Source: Pontibacter mucosus
GTDB taxonomy: Bacteria > Bacteroidota > Bacteroidia > Cytophagales > Hymenobacteraceae
Assembly (NCBI RefSeq): GCF_003054055.1
Contig: NZ_QBKI01000010.1
Span: 124,001-188,000 of the forward strand
Direction: 5' to 3'
Length of the DNA stretch: 64,000 nt
Position 1 is the first letter of the stretch. Each line of letters starts with the position of its first letter. A program made the position numbers and the translations under genes. Below, one piece after another: positions 1 through 8,108 of the stretch. The notes under the pieces are model-generated. The model worked only from the letters and a program-made list of their open reading frames with translations. It did not search any database and was not told the DNA's origin.

Positions 1-69
1 ATATCAAATCGATGTGGAAAGTTATTTCATTGAAGACATTCTCCTTGCTTAAGTGGAGATAAACATATA

Positions 70-465
70 TTATTTATTATTTCTGTTGATTACGAAGCGA
101 CAAAAGCTAAATACTTGTTTGATTACAAAATAAGACCAATAGCCTAAGCATAGAGCTATAAGTATCCAAACGTGAGTGTAGAAACCTTTAATTTTTGATG
201 GTATACCAATAAACTTCAGCAATATGGTTGCTACCATCATCACAAAAACTGATGCTAGGAAGTAACCAATAAAGAAAGTTAATCCAGCGCCTAATTCATC
301 TATACCATCTGATATGAAGTTACGCATTTCTTCATGCGTTTTCAAACCTGTCTTAATTAACGTGAATTTTATAAGGTATAGAACCACTGCTAAAAGAGCA
401 AAGATGCTAACAAGAATGATAGATAGTCCTAGACCATCGTCTGAATCATAAACAAATCTATACAT
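70..465 (-). CDS. hypothetical integral membrane protein (131 aa)
   Basis: I do not recognise this family. The protein has three hydrophobic stretches long enough to span the membrane, at about residues 12-35, 60-85 and 92-115, separated by short polar loops, and a basic C-terminus (NRNNK). The first 10 residues are acidic (DSDDG), so it has no cleavable signal peptide. The ATG at 465 is the only sensible start. It stands alone, with the remnant transposon element beginning about 95 bp upstream of its start. A small inner-membrane protein of unknown role is as much as can be said. Confidence 0.55.
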   Translation of the reverse strand: MYRFVYDSDDGLGLSIILVSIFALLAVVLYLIKFTLIKTGLKTHEEMRNFISDGIDELGAGLTFFIGYFLASVFVMMVATILLKFIGIPSKIKGFYTHVWILIALCLGYWSYFVIKQVFSFCRFVINRNNK

Positions 466-560
466 AGTAGCATAAATATATAACTAAGGATATTTAAAAC
501 ATATTTTTTTACTTGCTAACACCTGCTAAGTTAGTAAGCTGTAAGATTTATATCTCTTTT

Positions 561-706
561 CATGCCGCAAGTTTAGCGCCAGCGCAACTTGTGGCTGCAC
601 ATGATGCCAGTTTGTAACTGGCGTTTTCCGCAAACTATACTTTTGCCAGTTACAAACTGGCTCCATACCAACCACCAGTTACCGCTGCGCTCAAACTGGC
701 GGTATG
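561..706 (+). repeat. left palindromic end of RAYT element
   Basis: The outer arm (561-603) is the inverted complement of 1372-1414. The inner part holds the hairpin GCCAGTTTGTAACTGGC and a second imperfect palindrome ending at 706, directly before the transposase start at 722. Confidence 0.65.
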
Positions 707-721
707 TTCGTATAGTATGCC

Positions 722-1270
722 ATGAGCCGAAACTATAAGATCAGTGACCAGAGCCAGCTGCATTTCATTTCTTTCGCAACGATACATTGGATAGATGTCT
801 TTACAAGACCTGCTTATAAAGACATTGTAGTTGACAGCCTGAATTATTGTATTAAGAACAAAGGGCTGGAAGTACACGCCTGGTGCATCATGTCCAACCA
901 CGTGCATCTTGTTGTCAGCTCACAAACTGCAAACCAATCCCACATCATCCGCGACCTGAAAAAGCATGCTTCCAAGACCATAGTAAAAGCCATAGTTGAT
1001 AATCCGCAGGAAAGCCGCAAGGAGTGGATGCTCTGGATGTTCGAGCGGGAAGGTAAGCGGAATAGCAATAACTAGGATTTCCAGTTCTGGCAGCAGCACA
1101 ACCAGCCTATTGAACTTAACTCGAATTTTCTAATAGAGCAGAAGCTGAACTACATTCACAACAACCCCGTGGAAGCGGGCTTTGCGTGGGAGCCGCAAGA
1201 TTATCCTTACAGCAGCGCTACAGACTATGCTGGAGGAAAAGGAATGGTTGAAATCATACTTTTAGAATAA
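722..1270 (+). pseudogene. REP-associated tyrosine transposase, broken by an in-frame TAG
   Basis: The reading frame starts at ATG 722 and is stopped by TAG at 1073-1075, after 117 codons. The same frame then continues without another stop to TAA at 1268-1270. The first part has the HUH metal motif (SNHVHLVV, about residues 59-66). The part after the stop has FQFWQQHNQP and LNYIHNNPVEAG, which in the Y1 transposase family holds the catalytic tyrosine. Full length would be 182 codons, normal for RAYT proteins. In relatives the position of the stop is usually a basic residue (NSNNK), so a single substitution to TAG explains the break. Truncation removes the catalytic tyrosine, so the short product should not transpose DNA unless the amber codon is read through. 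Confidence 0.75.
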
Positions 1271-1278
1271 TTTTATCT

Positions 1279-1414
1279 CCAGTTTGAGCGCAGTGGTAAC
1301 CGGTGGTTTGGCATGGCTGCCGGTCCGTAGAGATATTAATACTTATACTTTCGCCAGTTACAAACTGGCTTCATGTACAGCCACAAGTTACGCTGGCGCT
1401 AAACTTGCGGCATG
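1279..1414 (-). repeat. right palindromic end of RAYT element
   Basis: This is the inverted counterpart of the left end. CCAGTTTGAGCGCAG at 1279 matches the inner left arm in reverse. CGCCAGTTACAAACTGGC forms a hairpin at 1352-1369, and 1372-1414 mirrors 561-603 with a few mismatches. Confidence 0.65.
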
Positions 1415-1430
1415 AGGAACAGAGAGCATA

Positions 1431-1475
1431 AAAGGAGAGCGGCAGCCATACTTTGGCTGCCGCTCTCCTTTTATA
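1431..1475 (-). terminator. intrinsic terminator, probably bidirectional
   Basis: A perfect 18-bp stem (1431-1448 with 1454-1471) closes a TACTT loop, with T-rich flanks on both sides. It follows the CHRD gene stop at 1489 on the minus strand. Its core (GCGGCAGCCATACTTTGGCT) is identical to the hairpin at 4123-4157. Confidence 0.75.
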
Positions 1476-1488
1476 CTTAAAATATTCC

Positions 1489-2331
1489 CTAATCCGCATT
1501 AACACCTATATCTCCCTGAGCTACGATGACCTGTAATTGTTCTGGGCTCAGGTGCACATTCACATGGCCGTCATACTTCAGCACATCCTTGTAGCCAAAC
1601 GGGGTGCCATCGTCAAGTTCTGCCACGTTAGATATGCTCATGCCCGTGGTACCGTTCACCGGGTTAAAAGTATACACAATGCCGCCACCTTCCTCTGCAG
1701 AGTTTTCGTGTATATGGGCCGGGTGCACACCTCCCTCAGGAGTACCATCCAACGAGATGGTGGCTAAGGCTTCGCCATTTCTTCTTTCTTCAAACAAAAC
1801 GGTACCGCTTATACCGGGTACAGCTGCCTCATTTAGTTCGTAGCGTTTGGCTTTGCCTGTCAGCTCGTTCTGCCCGATATCTCCTTGCGCTACAATTACA
1901 TCCAGTTGGTCCTCGCTCAGGTGCACGTTCAGGTGACCATCGTACTCCATCAGGTCCTCGAAGGTAACAGGAGTACCACTGTCGTCTCTTTGTATAATGG
2001 TGGTGCTGGTGCCTGTTGTGCCGTCAACCGAGTTGAGCGAAATAACGATGGGGCCGCCCTCTGCCGCGGTGTTGGCATGAATATGAGCAGGATGTTCGCC
2101 TCCTGTAGGTGTTCCCGTCAATACAATAGTGACGGATGTTGTTCTTGCGTCTACTCTCACAAAGGTAGCGGTACCCTCTATGTTCGGATCCGCTACGGAT
2201 TCCAGATCATACACCTTCGTGTCAGGGAAAGGTATCGGGGAGTCGTCATCGTCCTTACAGCCGGTAAAGACAATCGTGCTGAGCACTAACACAAGTGCAA
2301 AGACATTGATTTTGGATAGGCTGTGTAACAT
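1489..2331 (-). CDS. CHRD-domain lipoprotein (two CHRD repeats, 280 aa)
   Basis: The ATG at 2331 gives a proper lipoprotein signal peptide (LSTIVFTGC, lipidated cysteine about residue 25, then an acidic DDDD stretch). The frame is open 24 codons further upstream, but that extension spoils the signal peptide. After the lipobox come two homologous blocks of about 110 residues. Each has the CHRD signature GGxHPAHIHxN, then a T(T/S)GT segment and YDGHxNVHLSxxQLxVIVAQGDIG. CHRD domains were first named in chordin and also occur in bacterial secreted proteins; their ligand in bacteria is not established. The protein is predicted to be lipid-anchored and exported. It is a single-gene unit ending at the hairpin at 1431-1471. 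Confidence 0.85.
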   Translation of the reverse strand: MLHSLSKINVFALVLVLSTIVFTGCKDDDDSPIPFPDTKVYDLESVADPNIEGTATFVRVDARTTSVTIVLTGTPTGGEHPAHIHANTAAEGGPIVISLNSVDGTTGTSTTIIQRDDSGTPVTFEDLMEYDGHLNVHLSEDQLDVIVAQGDIGQNELTGKAKRYELNEAAVPGISGTVLFEERRNGEALATISLDGTPEGGVHPAHIHENSAEEGGGIVYTFNPVNGTTGMSISNVAELDDGTPFGYKDVLKYDGHVNVHLSPEQLQVIVAQGDIGVNAD

Positions 2332-2670
2332 AGGCTTAAGAATTAAAATGGTAATAAATAATTTACTATTGGCATTATTCTGATTTAACTTCTTGATTAT
2401 CATTATGTTCTCTGTTTTTTGTCAGAGAGGCTAAAAACAGAGCCAGCGGTATGGGAAACGCTTTAAGCAGAAATGCCAATAAGGAGCGCTCTTTGAAGCT
2501 ATTTTCTTCTCCTTATATCTGAATAAACTGATGAAGGAGCGCCCAAAAAGCTCGTTCCCGTCCTTTCGGATTTGCAATCTGAAAGAGCGGTTATGAAAAG
2601 TCTAGCCAATCGTAAACCTGTTGTAACCTTTGCCGCAAAACCTGCTACAACCGAAGGTAAACGAGCAGCT

Positions 2671-3588
2671 ATGACTATGGACAATAAATTTGAACCGCAT
2701 GCCTCCACTATCGTGCTGGCAGGAGCCACAGGGGATTTAGGAGGGCGCATTGCTAGGGCGCTTCTGGCAAAGGGGGCCCTTGTGAGGGTGCTGGTCCGCA
2801 GCAACAGCGACAGGGCTAAAGTGGAGGCTTTGCGAAAGGCAGGGGCTGTTATTGTTGAAGTGGATTTCCACAAGGCTGCTACACTGGCCAGAGCCTGCGA
2901 GGGGGCTACTTGTGTGGTCTCGGCCTTGTCGGGCTTGCATTATGTGATAGTGGGCATTCAGACCTTGCTGTTAAACGCAGCAGTGGCTGCCGGCGTGCCC
3001 CGCTTTATCCCTTCCGACTTTGCGGTTGATTTCACGAAGCTGCCTTACGGCCACAACCGCAACCTGGACTTCCGGAAAAATTTTAAAGAGCGGTTAGACA
3101 AAGCTCCGATAGCTGCCACGTCTATCTTAAACGGCATGTTTACGGACCTGCTTACCGGGCAGGCGCCCATCGTCCTTTTCCCAATAAAGCGGGTGATGTA
3201 CTATGGCGATGCCAATCAGCTGATGGACTTTACCACCATTCAGAATACCGCTGAATATACTGCCGCCGCGGCCCTTGATTCCTCTACGCCCCGTTACCTG
3301 CGCATTGCCGGGGACGTGCTTAATGTGCGTGGGTTGAAAGAGGCTGCGAGTAAGGCTACCGGCGAGGAGTTTAACTTATTCAGGGTCGGTGGATTGGGCT
3401 TGCTGGATACGCTCATAAAAATCACAAAAGCACTTACGCCTGATAACCAGGAAGTCTTTCCGGCCTGGCAAGGCATGCAGTACATGCGCGATATGTTCAG
3501 CGGGTTACCGAAATTAGAACCGCTGGATAATGACCGCTACCCTGAGGTTAGATGGACGAGCGTAGCCGAGGTGCTGGCGAGGCGGTAG
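2671..3588 (+). CDS. NmrA-like / atypical SDR NAD(P)-binding oxidoreductase
   Basis: Residues 10-20 read STIVLAGATGDLGG, the glycine-rich GATGxLG dinucleotide-binding loop of atypical short-chain dehydrogenases of the NmrA/isoflavone-reductase type. This is followed by VRVLVR and an acidic end of beta-strand 2 region (VEVDF). FIPSDFAVDF at about 120-130 is typical of the family in place of the classical YxxxK. The substrate cannot be told from sequence; relatives include NAD(P)-sensing regulators and aromatic reductases. The frame is open back to 2572, but that N-terminal part (33 residues, low complexity) precedes the Rossmann fold and is unlike the family, so I chose ATG 2671. ATG 2677 is an alternative. 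It is monocistronic and convergent with the small membrane gene at 3629-3838. Confidence 0.8.
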   Translation: MTMDNKFEPHASTIVLAGATGDLGGRIARALLAKGALVRVLVRSNSDRAKVEALRKAGAVIVEVDFHKAATLARACEGATCVVSALSGLHYVIVGIQTLLLNAAVAAGVPRFIPSDFAVDFTKLPYGHNRNLDFRKNFKERLDKAPIAATSILNGMFTDLLTGQAPIVLFPIKRVMYYGDANQLMDFTTIQNTAEYTAAAALDSSTPRYLRIAGDVLNVRGLKEAASKATGEEFNLFRVGGLGLLDTLIKITKALTPDNQEVFPAWQGMQYMRDMFSGLPKLEPLDNDRYPEVRWTSVAEVLARR

Positions 3589-3628
3589 GGAAGGACACTA
3601 TACTTTTGAAGTATAGATTATGCAGCAT

Positions 3629-3838
3629 TTAACTTGCTACATCCCTCTTAGGAGGCTTTTGCCGCTTCAGGAAAGTATACATCATCCCCAAAACGCCGCC
3701 GCCCAGGGCCGCATAGCCATACCCGATTAAAAAACCATAGGCCTCATTTTCTGCACCCAGCCCTAGCGAGGCTGCAAGAGCCGTAATGCCTGACACGAGA
3801 AGTACTATCGCTTTAGTGTAGTTCATCTTATTTTCCAT
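3629..3838 (-). CDS. small two-TM membrane protein (69 aa)
   Basis: The frame is open to 4138, but only the last 69 residues look like a protein; the upstream part is rich in Cys, Trp and Arg and has no hydrophobic pattern. From ATG 3838 there are two membrane-spanning segments, about residues 8-28 and 35-55, joined by the loop GAENEAY, and a strongly basic tail (KRQKPPKRD). The second segment has a GYGYAALGGG glycine pattern. The family is unknown to me. The preceding 350 bp (3839-4190) hold no other convincing gene. Confidence 0.5.
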   Translation of the reverse strand: MENKMNYTKAIVLLVSGITALAASLGLGAENEAYGFLIGYGYAALGGGVLGMMYTFLKRQKPPKRDVAS

Positions 3839-4122
3839 ATTTCGAAGCATTTGGTTATTTCTGGTACACATAGGCCTGCATGTGGCTAAATGCCTGGTGC
3901 CTATACGAATATAGCAAGTCCAGCCGCATGCGTTGCCACTATTAGACCAGCAAAGCGATAAACCAGACCAGCAGGTGTTTTCTCTGGAAATCTTGTCTAT
4001 GCTGCCCATCCGAAGTATAAATCTGCAAGGTAGCCAGCAGCTATGAAGTCGTGCCACAGGCCAAAGTAGTGAGCAGCCAGAAATAGTCATAGGTAAGTAC
4101 TCCCACTGAAGCGGTACTAAAC

Positions 4123-4160
4123 AAGAAGCGGCAGCCATACTTTGGCTGCCGCTTCTTTAT
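4123..4160 (-). terminator. intrinsic terminator of the M16 peptidase gene
   Basis: A 15-bp perfect stem (4123-4137 with 4143-4157) with loop TACTT lies 35 bp downstream of the M16 peptidase stop. It has the same core stem and loop as the hairpin at 1431-1471. Confidence 0.7.
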
Positions 4161-4191
4161 ACTTGTCTAATATCAGAATACCAACTTTAAA

Positions 4192-7152
4192 CTAGTAACC
4201 AAACAGCGTCTTCAGGTCCAGCTGCTTCACTTTGCCATACTTCTCGAGCTCCTTAAAGTTGAGGCGGTCTTTAGAGCCGATCACAAGTATAACCTGTGGC
4301 TGAGCTTTTACATACTTCTGCTGGAACTCCTTCAGCTGGTCGAAGGTCATGGTGTTAGCGCTTTGGTACACGTCCTGGCGGATGTCGTAGTTCAGGCCCA
4401 GTTTCTTGGCGCGCTCATAATCGAACAGGATGCCGGATTTGGTGATGCGCTCCGTAGAAATGCTGTTGCGAAGTGCCGCCTGTGCGTTCTGGAAGTTGGC
4501 ATCGGCCAGCGGCATATCCGTTAACAGTGCCTGCATACCCGCCATTGCCTCCGACAGCTTATCGGCCTGCGCCCCGATGTAGGACACCAGGTAGTTGGCG
4601 CGCTCTTTCTTGGACGCCGTGCCATAGTAGGAGTAAGTAGAGTAGGCGAGGGCCTTCGACTCGCGCAGGTCCTGGAACACGATGCCGCCCATGTACTCGT
4701 TGTAAAGGCGAACTACCGGTATGATGTCCTTGCTGTAAGGTACTGACTTGCTTACGAACATCATCTCGGCCTGCACCATGTTATAGTCTGCCCAGTACAC
4801 GGTGGGCTCTTTGATGTCCAGCTCGGGGTAAACTACTTCGGCAGGCACTGGCTTGAGCGTGGCCGGCACGTTGTGGCCGGTGTTCAGGGTGGCCACCAGG
4901 TTTTCTGTTTCACGTGGACCATAGTATAGCACGCGGTGCTCGTAGGTCGGGATGCTCTTGATGATGTTTACCAGTTCCTGCGGCTTCAGGGCCTTTAGCT
5001 GCTTTTCGCTCAGCACGGTGTTGAACGGGTTCTTAGGGCCATACTTGGCGTAGTTCATCATGGCCTGCTGCAGAATGATGCCTTTGTTTTTCTTGGCATC
5101 GTCGCGGGCTTTCAGCACACCGGCCACCATGTCGTTGAGCGCCTGCTGGTCTGGCTTGGCGTTGGCTAGTACGCTCTCGAACAGGTTCAGGCCTTTCTCA
5201 AAATTCTCATCCAGGCCTGTCAGGCTCACGTATACCTGGTCTCCGCTGGAGAACACGTCGAACGAGGTGCCCAACTGATAGAACTCCTTCTGCAGTTGCT
5301 CGGCCGTATACTTGTCGGTGCCCAGGTACTTGAGGTAGTTCACGGCCATACCCAGTTTTGGGTCGTTGTTGGTGCCCATGTCCAGGATGTAGTAGAGCTG
5401 GAACAGGCCGTTTTCCTTGTTTTTGGTGTAAAGCAGCGGTATGCTCTGCTTCAGTTTCGTTTCGGCGATGTCTTTTTTGTAATCTACAAAAACCGGCTCC
5501 AGCGGCTGCACCTCTTTGGCCATAAAGGTCTTGTAGTACTCCGACTGCGCATCGCGGTTAACGGCTACCGGCGTGATGGCCGGCTTCTCTACTTTCTGCG
5601 CGTTCGGGTCCTTACCGGTTTTCTTGTACACCAGCACATAGTTGTTGCCAAAGTATTTGTTGGCTACATCCATTACGTCCTGCTTGGTGATGCTGGCAAA
5701 CTCCGTAGGACGGTTTACGAACTTCTGCCAAGGCATCTCATAGATAAAGGAGGTTACGAAAGCATCGGCGCGGTTGCTGTTGTCCTCGTAAGCCTTCATG
5801 GTGTTGATTTTGTCGTTGTTCACCACCGCCTGTATCAGCGACTCGTCAAAGGCCCCTTTCTTAATCAGCTCCAGCTGCTGCAGCAACAGGTCGCGTACCT
5901 GGTCCAGCGTCTGTCCCTGGCGCGGCATGCCTGTCATCCGGAACGTGCCGTAATCTTTCATGGGCGTGTCGTAGGCGTACGCCTGTAGCACCTTCTGCTG
6001 CTGGTTCAGGTTCAGGTCAATCAAGCCGGCCTGGCCGTTGTAGAGCAAATTGCTGATCATCTGGATCACCAAGGCATCTCTTTCGTTGATGCCCGGCGTA
6101 CGGAAGGCAATGGATACGTTCTCGGCATCCGGGCCCAGTACCTCCTTCACAATCGGCTTCTGGATGGGCTGCTCCTGCGCCACGGTAAAAGCGGGCTCAG
6201 GCTTCTTCTCCATCCCTCCCCAATACTTATCTATCAGGCGGATGGTCTGGTCAAAGTCCAAGTCGCCGCTCATGGCGATGGCCATGTTGTTGGGGATGTA
6301 GTACCTGGTGTAGTACTTCTTGATCTCGGTGATAGAAGGGTTTTTCAGGTGCTCGATGGTACCAATAGTGGTCTGCGTGCCATACTGGTGCGTCGGGAAA
6401 AGCGCTGTGTTGATGACCTCGGCTACTTTGCGGCCGTCGCTGTCCAGGGTGCGGTTTTTCTCTTCGTACACCGCCTCCAGTTCAGTATGGAAAATACGCG
6501 GTACCATGTCGGCAAAACGGTCGGCCTCCAGCTCGATCCAGCGCTCCAACTGGTTGCTGGGGATGTCGTTGGTATACACCGTCTGGTCTACCCAAGTATA
6601 GGCGTTGGTTCCTTTGGCCCCGATGGCGCCCAGGATCTTGTCATACTCGTTGGCAACGGCATAGGTGGCGGCCACACCGGAGATAGAGTCGATTTGGTGG
6701 TAGATTTTCTTGCGCGCGGCCTCGTCTTTGGTGGCTCTATACTTTTCGTACAGCGCCTCGATCTTATCCAGCTCTACTTTCTCTTTCTCCCAGTTCTGTG
6801 TGCCCAGCTCGGTAGTGCCCTTAAACACCATGTGCTCCAGGTAGTGGGCCAGGCCGGTGGCATCAGCCGGATCGTTCTTAGAACCGGCGCGTACCGCAAT
6901 AAAGGTCTGGATGCGCGGCGCCTCCTCGTAGTCTGACAAGTATACTTTCAGGCCATTGTCTAAAGTATAAATGCGGGCGTTGAGCGGGTCGTTGGGGACA
7001 GTCTCGTACTTATACTCCTTCTCGGCAGGGGTTGCAGCCGCTGTTACAGCCGTATCGGTGGTGGATTGGGTTTGGTATGCTTCGTTTTTGCATTGCGTGA
7101 ACGTAAGGCCCAGCGCAAGCAACAGCAAAGAGGAACCTCTTTTTATTGCCAT
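4192..7152 (-). CDS. M16 family zinc metallopeptidase, lipoprotein (986 aa)
   Basis: An inverzincin protease of the pitrilysin/insulinase clan. The zinc site HYLEH (HxxEH, H103 and H107 with catalytic E106) sits in GLAHYLEHMVFKGT. The third ligand is expected among the glutamates of ELEAVYEEKNR at about 224-231. The length fits two tandem M16 halves: an active N-terminal half to about residue 480, and an inactive C-terminal half that includes the usual later segment RESKALAYSTYSYYG. The N-terminus has a hydrophobic core and lipobox (LTFTQC, C21), so the enzyme should be anchored in the periplasm or outer membrane, where it would cut short peptides. ATG 7152 fits the signal peptide. It is a single-gene unit followed by the hairpin at 4123-4157. 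Confidence 0.9.
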   Translation of the reverse strand: MAIKRGSSLLLLALGLTFTQCKNEAYQTQSTTDTAVTAAATPAEKEYKYETVPNDPLNARIYTLDNGLKVYLSDYEEAPRIQTFIAVRAGSKNDPADATGLAHYLEHMVFKGTTELGTQNWEKEKVELDKIEALYEKYRATKDEAARKKIYHQIDSISGVAATYAVANEYDKILGAIGAKGTNAYTWVDQTVYTNDIPSNQLERWIELEADRFADMVPRIFHTELEAVYEEKNRTLDSDGRKVAEVINTALFPTHQYGTQTTIGTIEHLKNPSITEIKKYYTRYYIPNNMAIAMSGDLDFDQTIRLIDKYWGGMEKKPEPAFTVAQEQPIQKPIVKEVLGPDAENVSIAFRTPGINERDALVIQMISNLLYNGQAGLIDLNLNQQQKVLQAYAYDTPMKDYGTFRMTGMPRQGQTLDQVRDLLLQQLELIKKGAFDESLIQAVVNNDKINTMKAYEDNSNRADAFVTSFIYEMPWQKFVNRPTEFASITKQDVMDVANKYFGNNYVLVYKKTGKDPNAQKVEKPAITPVAVNRDAQSEYYKTFMAKEVQPLEPVFVDYKKDIAETKLKQSIPLLYTKNKENGLFQLYYILDMGTNNDPKLGMAVNYLKYLGTDKYTAEQLQKEFYQLGTSFDVFSSGDQVYVSLTGLDENFEKGLNLFESVLANAKPDQQALNDMVAGVLKARDDAKKNKGIILQQAMMNYAKYGPKNPFNTVLSEKQLKALKPQELVNIIKSIPTYEHRVLYYGPRETENLVATLNTGHNVPATLKPVPAEVVYPELDIKEPTVYWADYNMVQAEMMFVSKSVPYSKDIIPVVRLYNEYMGGIVFQDLRESKALAYSTYSYYGTASKKERANYLVSYIGAQADKLSEAMAGMQALLTDMPLADANFQNAQAALRNSISTERITKSGILFDYERAKKLGLNYDIRQDVYQSANTMTFDQLKEFQQKYVKAQPQVILVIGSKDRLNFKELEKYGKVKQLDLKTLFGY

Positions 7153-8108
7153 AGTTTTGATGATGTAGTTTTTATAAAGATAGTAGGATTTTGTTTAAAT
7201 AACATGTGCTTTTTTTGCTTCTATTATACTTTATACTTGCTGCTATTCCTGCTGTTTCGATCGTGCTTGTTGGAGCGCGCAAGCTGCTGCAGATCTATAT
7301 TCGCGCAAGTTATACTTTATACCTCTGCTGTATTTGATTTCATTCCTATCGCTGGCGCGAGCTTGCAGATCGTGTCTTTTTATGATGTTGGATTTGTAAC
7401 CCAACTGGCTTGAAAAGCCATACCTTATACTTTGCTATACTTTATACTTATCTGGCGCAAGCGTCCGCTTGTGCCTTTTTATACTTACAGTATTTCCGCT
7501 GTTCCGGACAAGGATGTCCGGAACCTTCTCTGCTGCGGACTTCCAAGTCCGCGCAAGTCATACTTTTATACTTACAGGCTTATACTTTCATAGCCACCGC
7601 TTCCTTCCATTTGAACCAAGTTCTCTTTACTAGCTGCCGTTCATCCTCCAGCTTTACATAGGCTACTGTTTCATCTCCTGCTTTCAGCCCTCCGAGGCCG
7701 GGAGGCCTCGCCTTCGGGCATCGCGCTGCTTTCGCTTCCTTTGCTCCTGACGTCGCAATGCCTCGCTCACGCTTGGCACCGGAACCTCTCGAGGCGCTCA
7801 ACCCAAAGGCTGGGAACAGAATCGATAGCCGCTGCAGACGGAGCCTCAGCCAAAGTCCCCCTTTGAAGGGGGTAGGGGGATGTAATCGTATGCAGAGTTT
7901 ATAATTGGTAGGGACAGGTCGCGACCTGTCCGCTCCACAGCAGCAGCAGCAATGAAACTTATACTTCAGCACCAGTAACTACAGGCTCCCCTCCTTGGTT
8001 AAGGAGGGGTAGGGGTGGTTGGGCCCGGGATTGCATAAAACGCCCTCCCCTGTTTTGGGGGTAGGGGCCCTCGACAAAAGGGGAGGGTCGGGGTGGGGTA
8101 GGGCAAGC
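7153..8108. repeat. 0.95-kb noncoding intergenic region packed with palindromes and short repeats
   Basis: I see no credible gene here; the frames that stay open are low-complexity or Cys/Arg-rich. The region contains many TATACTT/AAGTATA words, often doubled (for example 7224-7245 and 7424-7449). It has hairpins GTTCCGGACA/TGTCCGGAAC (7501-7524) and GCGGACTT/AAGTCCGC (7535-7552), and the perfect palindrome GGACAGGTCGCGACCTGTCC (7912-7931). It also has CCCTCCTTGG/TTAAGGAGGGG and CCCCCTTTGAAGGGGG-type repeats (about 7855-7880 and 7987-8100). Such palindromes are common between genes in Bacteroidota genomes. Confidence 0.6.

Larger units (their letters stand above)
561..1414. mobile_element. 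REP-associated transposase (RAYT) element with palindromic ends
   Basis: A 43-bp near-perfect inverted repeat (561-603 against 1372-1414) bounds the unit. Inside it a second set of related palindromes is repeated: GCCAGTTTGTAACTGGC-type stems at 606-661 and 1352-1369, and CAGTTTGAGCGCAG-type arms at 688-706 and 1280-1316. Between them lies a Y1/HUH transposase reading frame. Palindromic REP-like ends around a single HUH transposase are the known layout of RAYT/REPtron elements. The transposase has an in-frame stop, so this copy is probably inactive. Confidence 0.7.

Noticed and set aside
3839..4138. Upstream part of the frame containing the 69-aa membrane protein
   Set aside because: Cys/Trp/Arg-rich with no protein-like pattern; ATG 3838 gives a clean two-helix protein.
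7580..7972. 130-codon open frame on the minus strand between the M16 peptidase and dnaX
   Set aside because: It runs through known-type palindromic repeats, has a Cys run and Arg/Pro-rich composition, and shows no domain or plausible start context.
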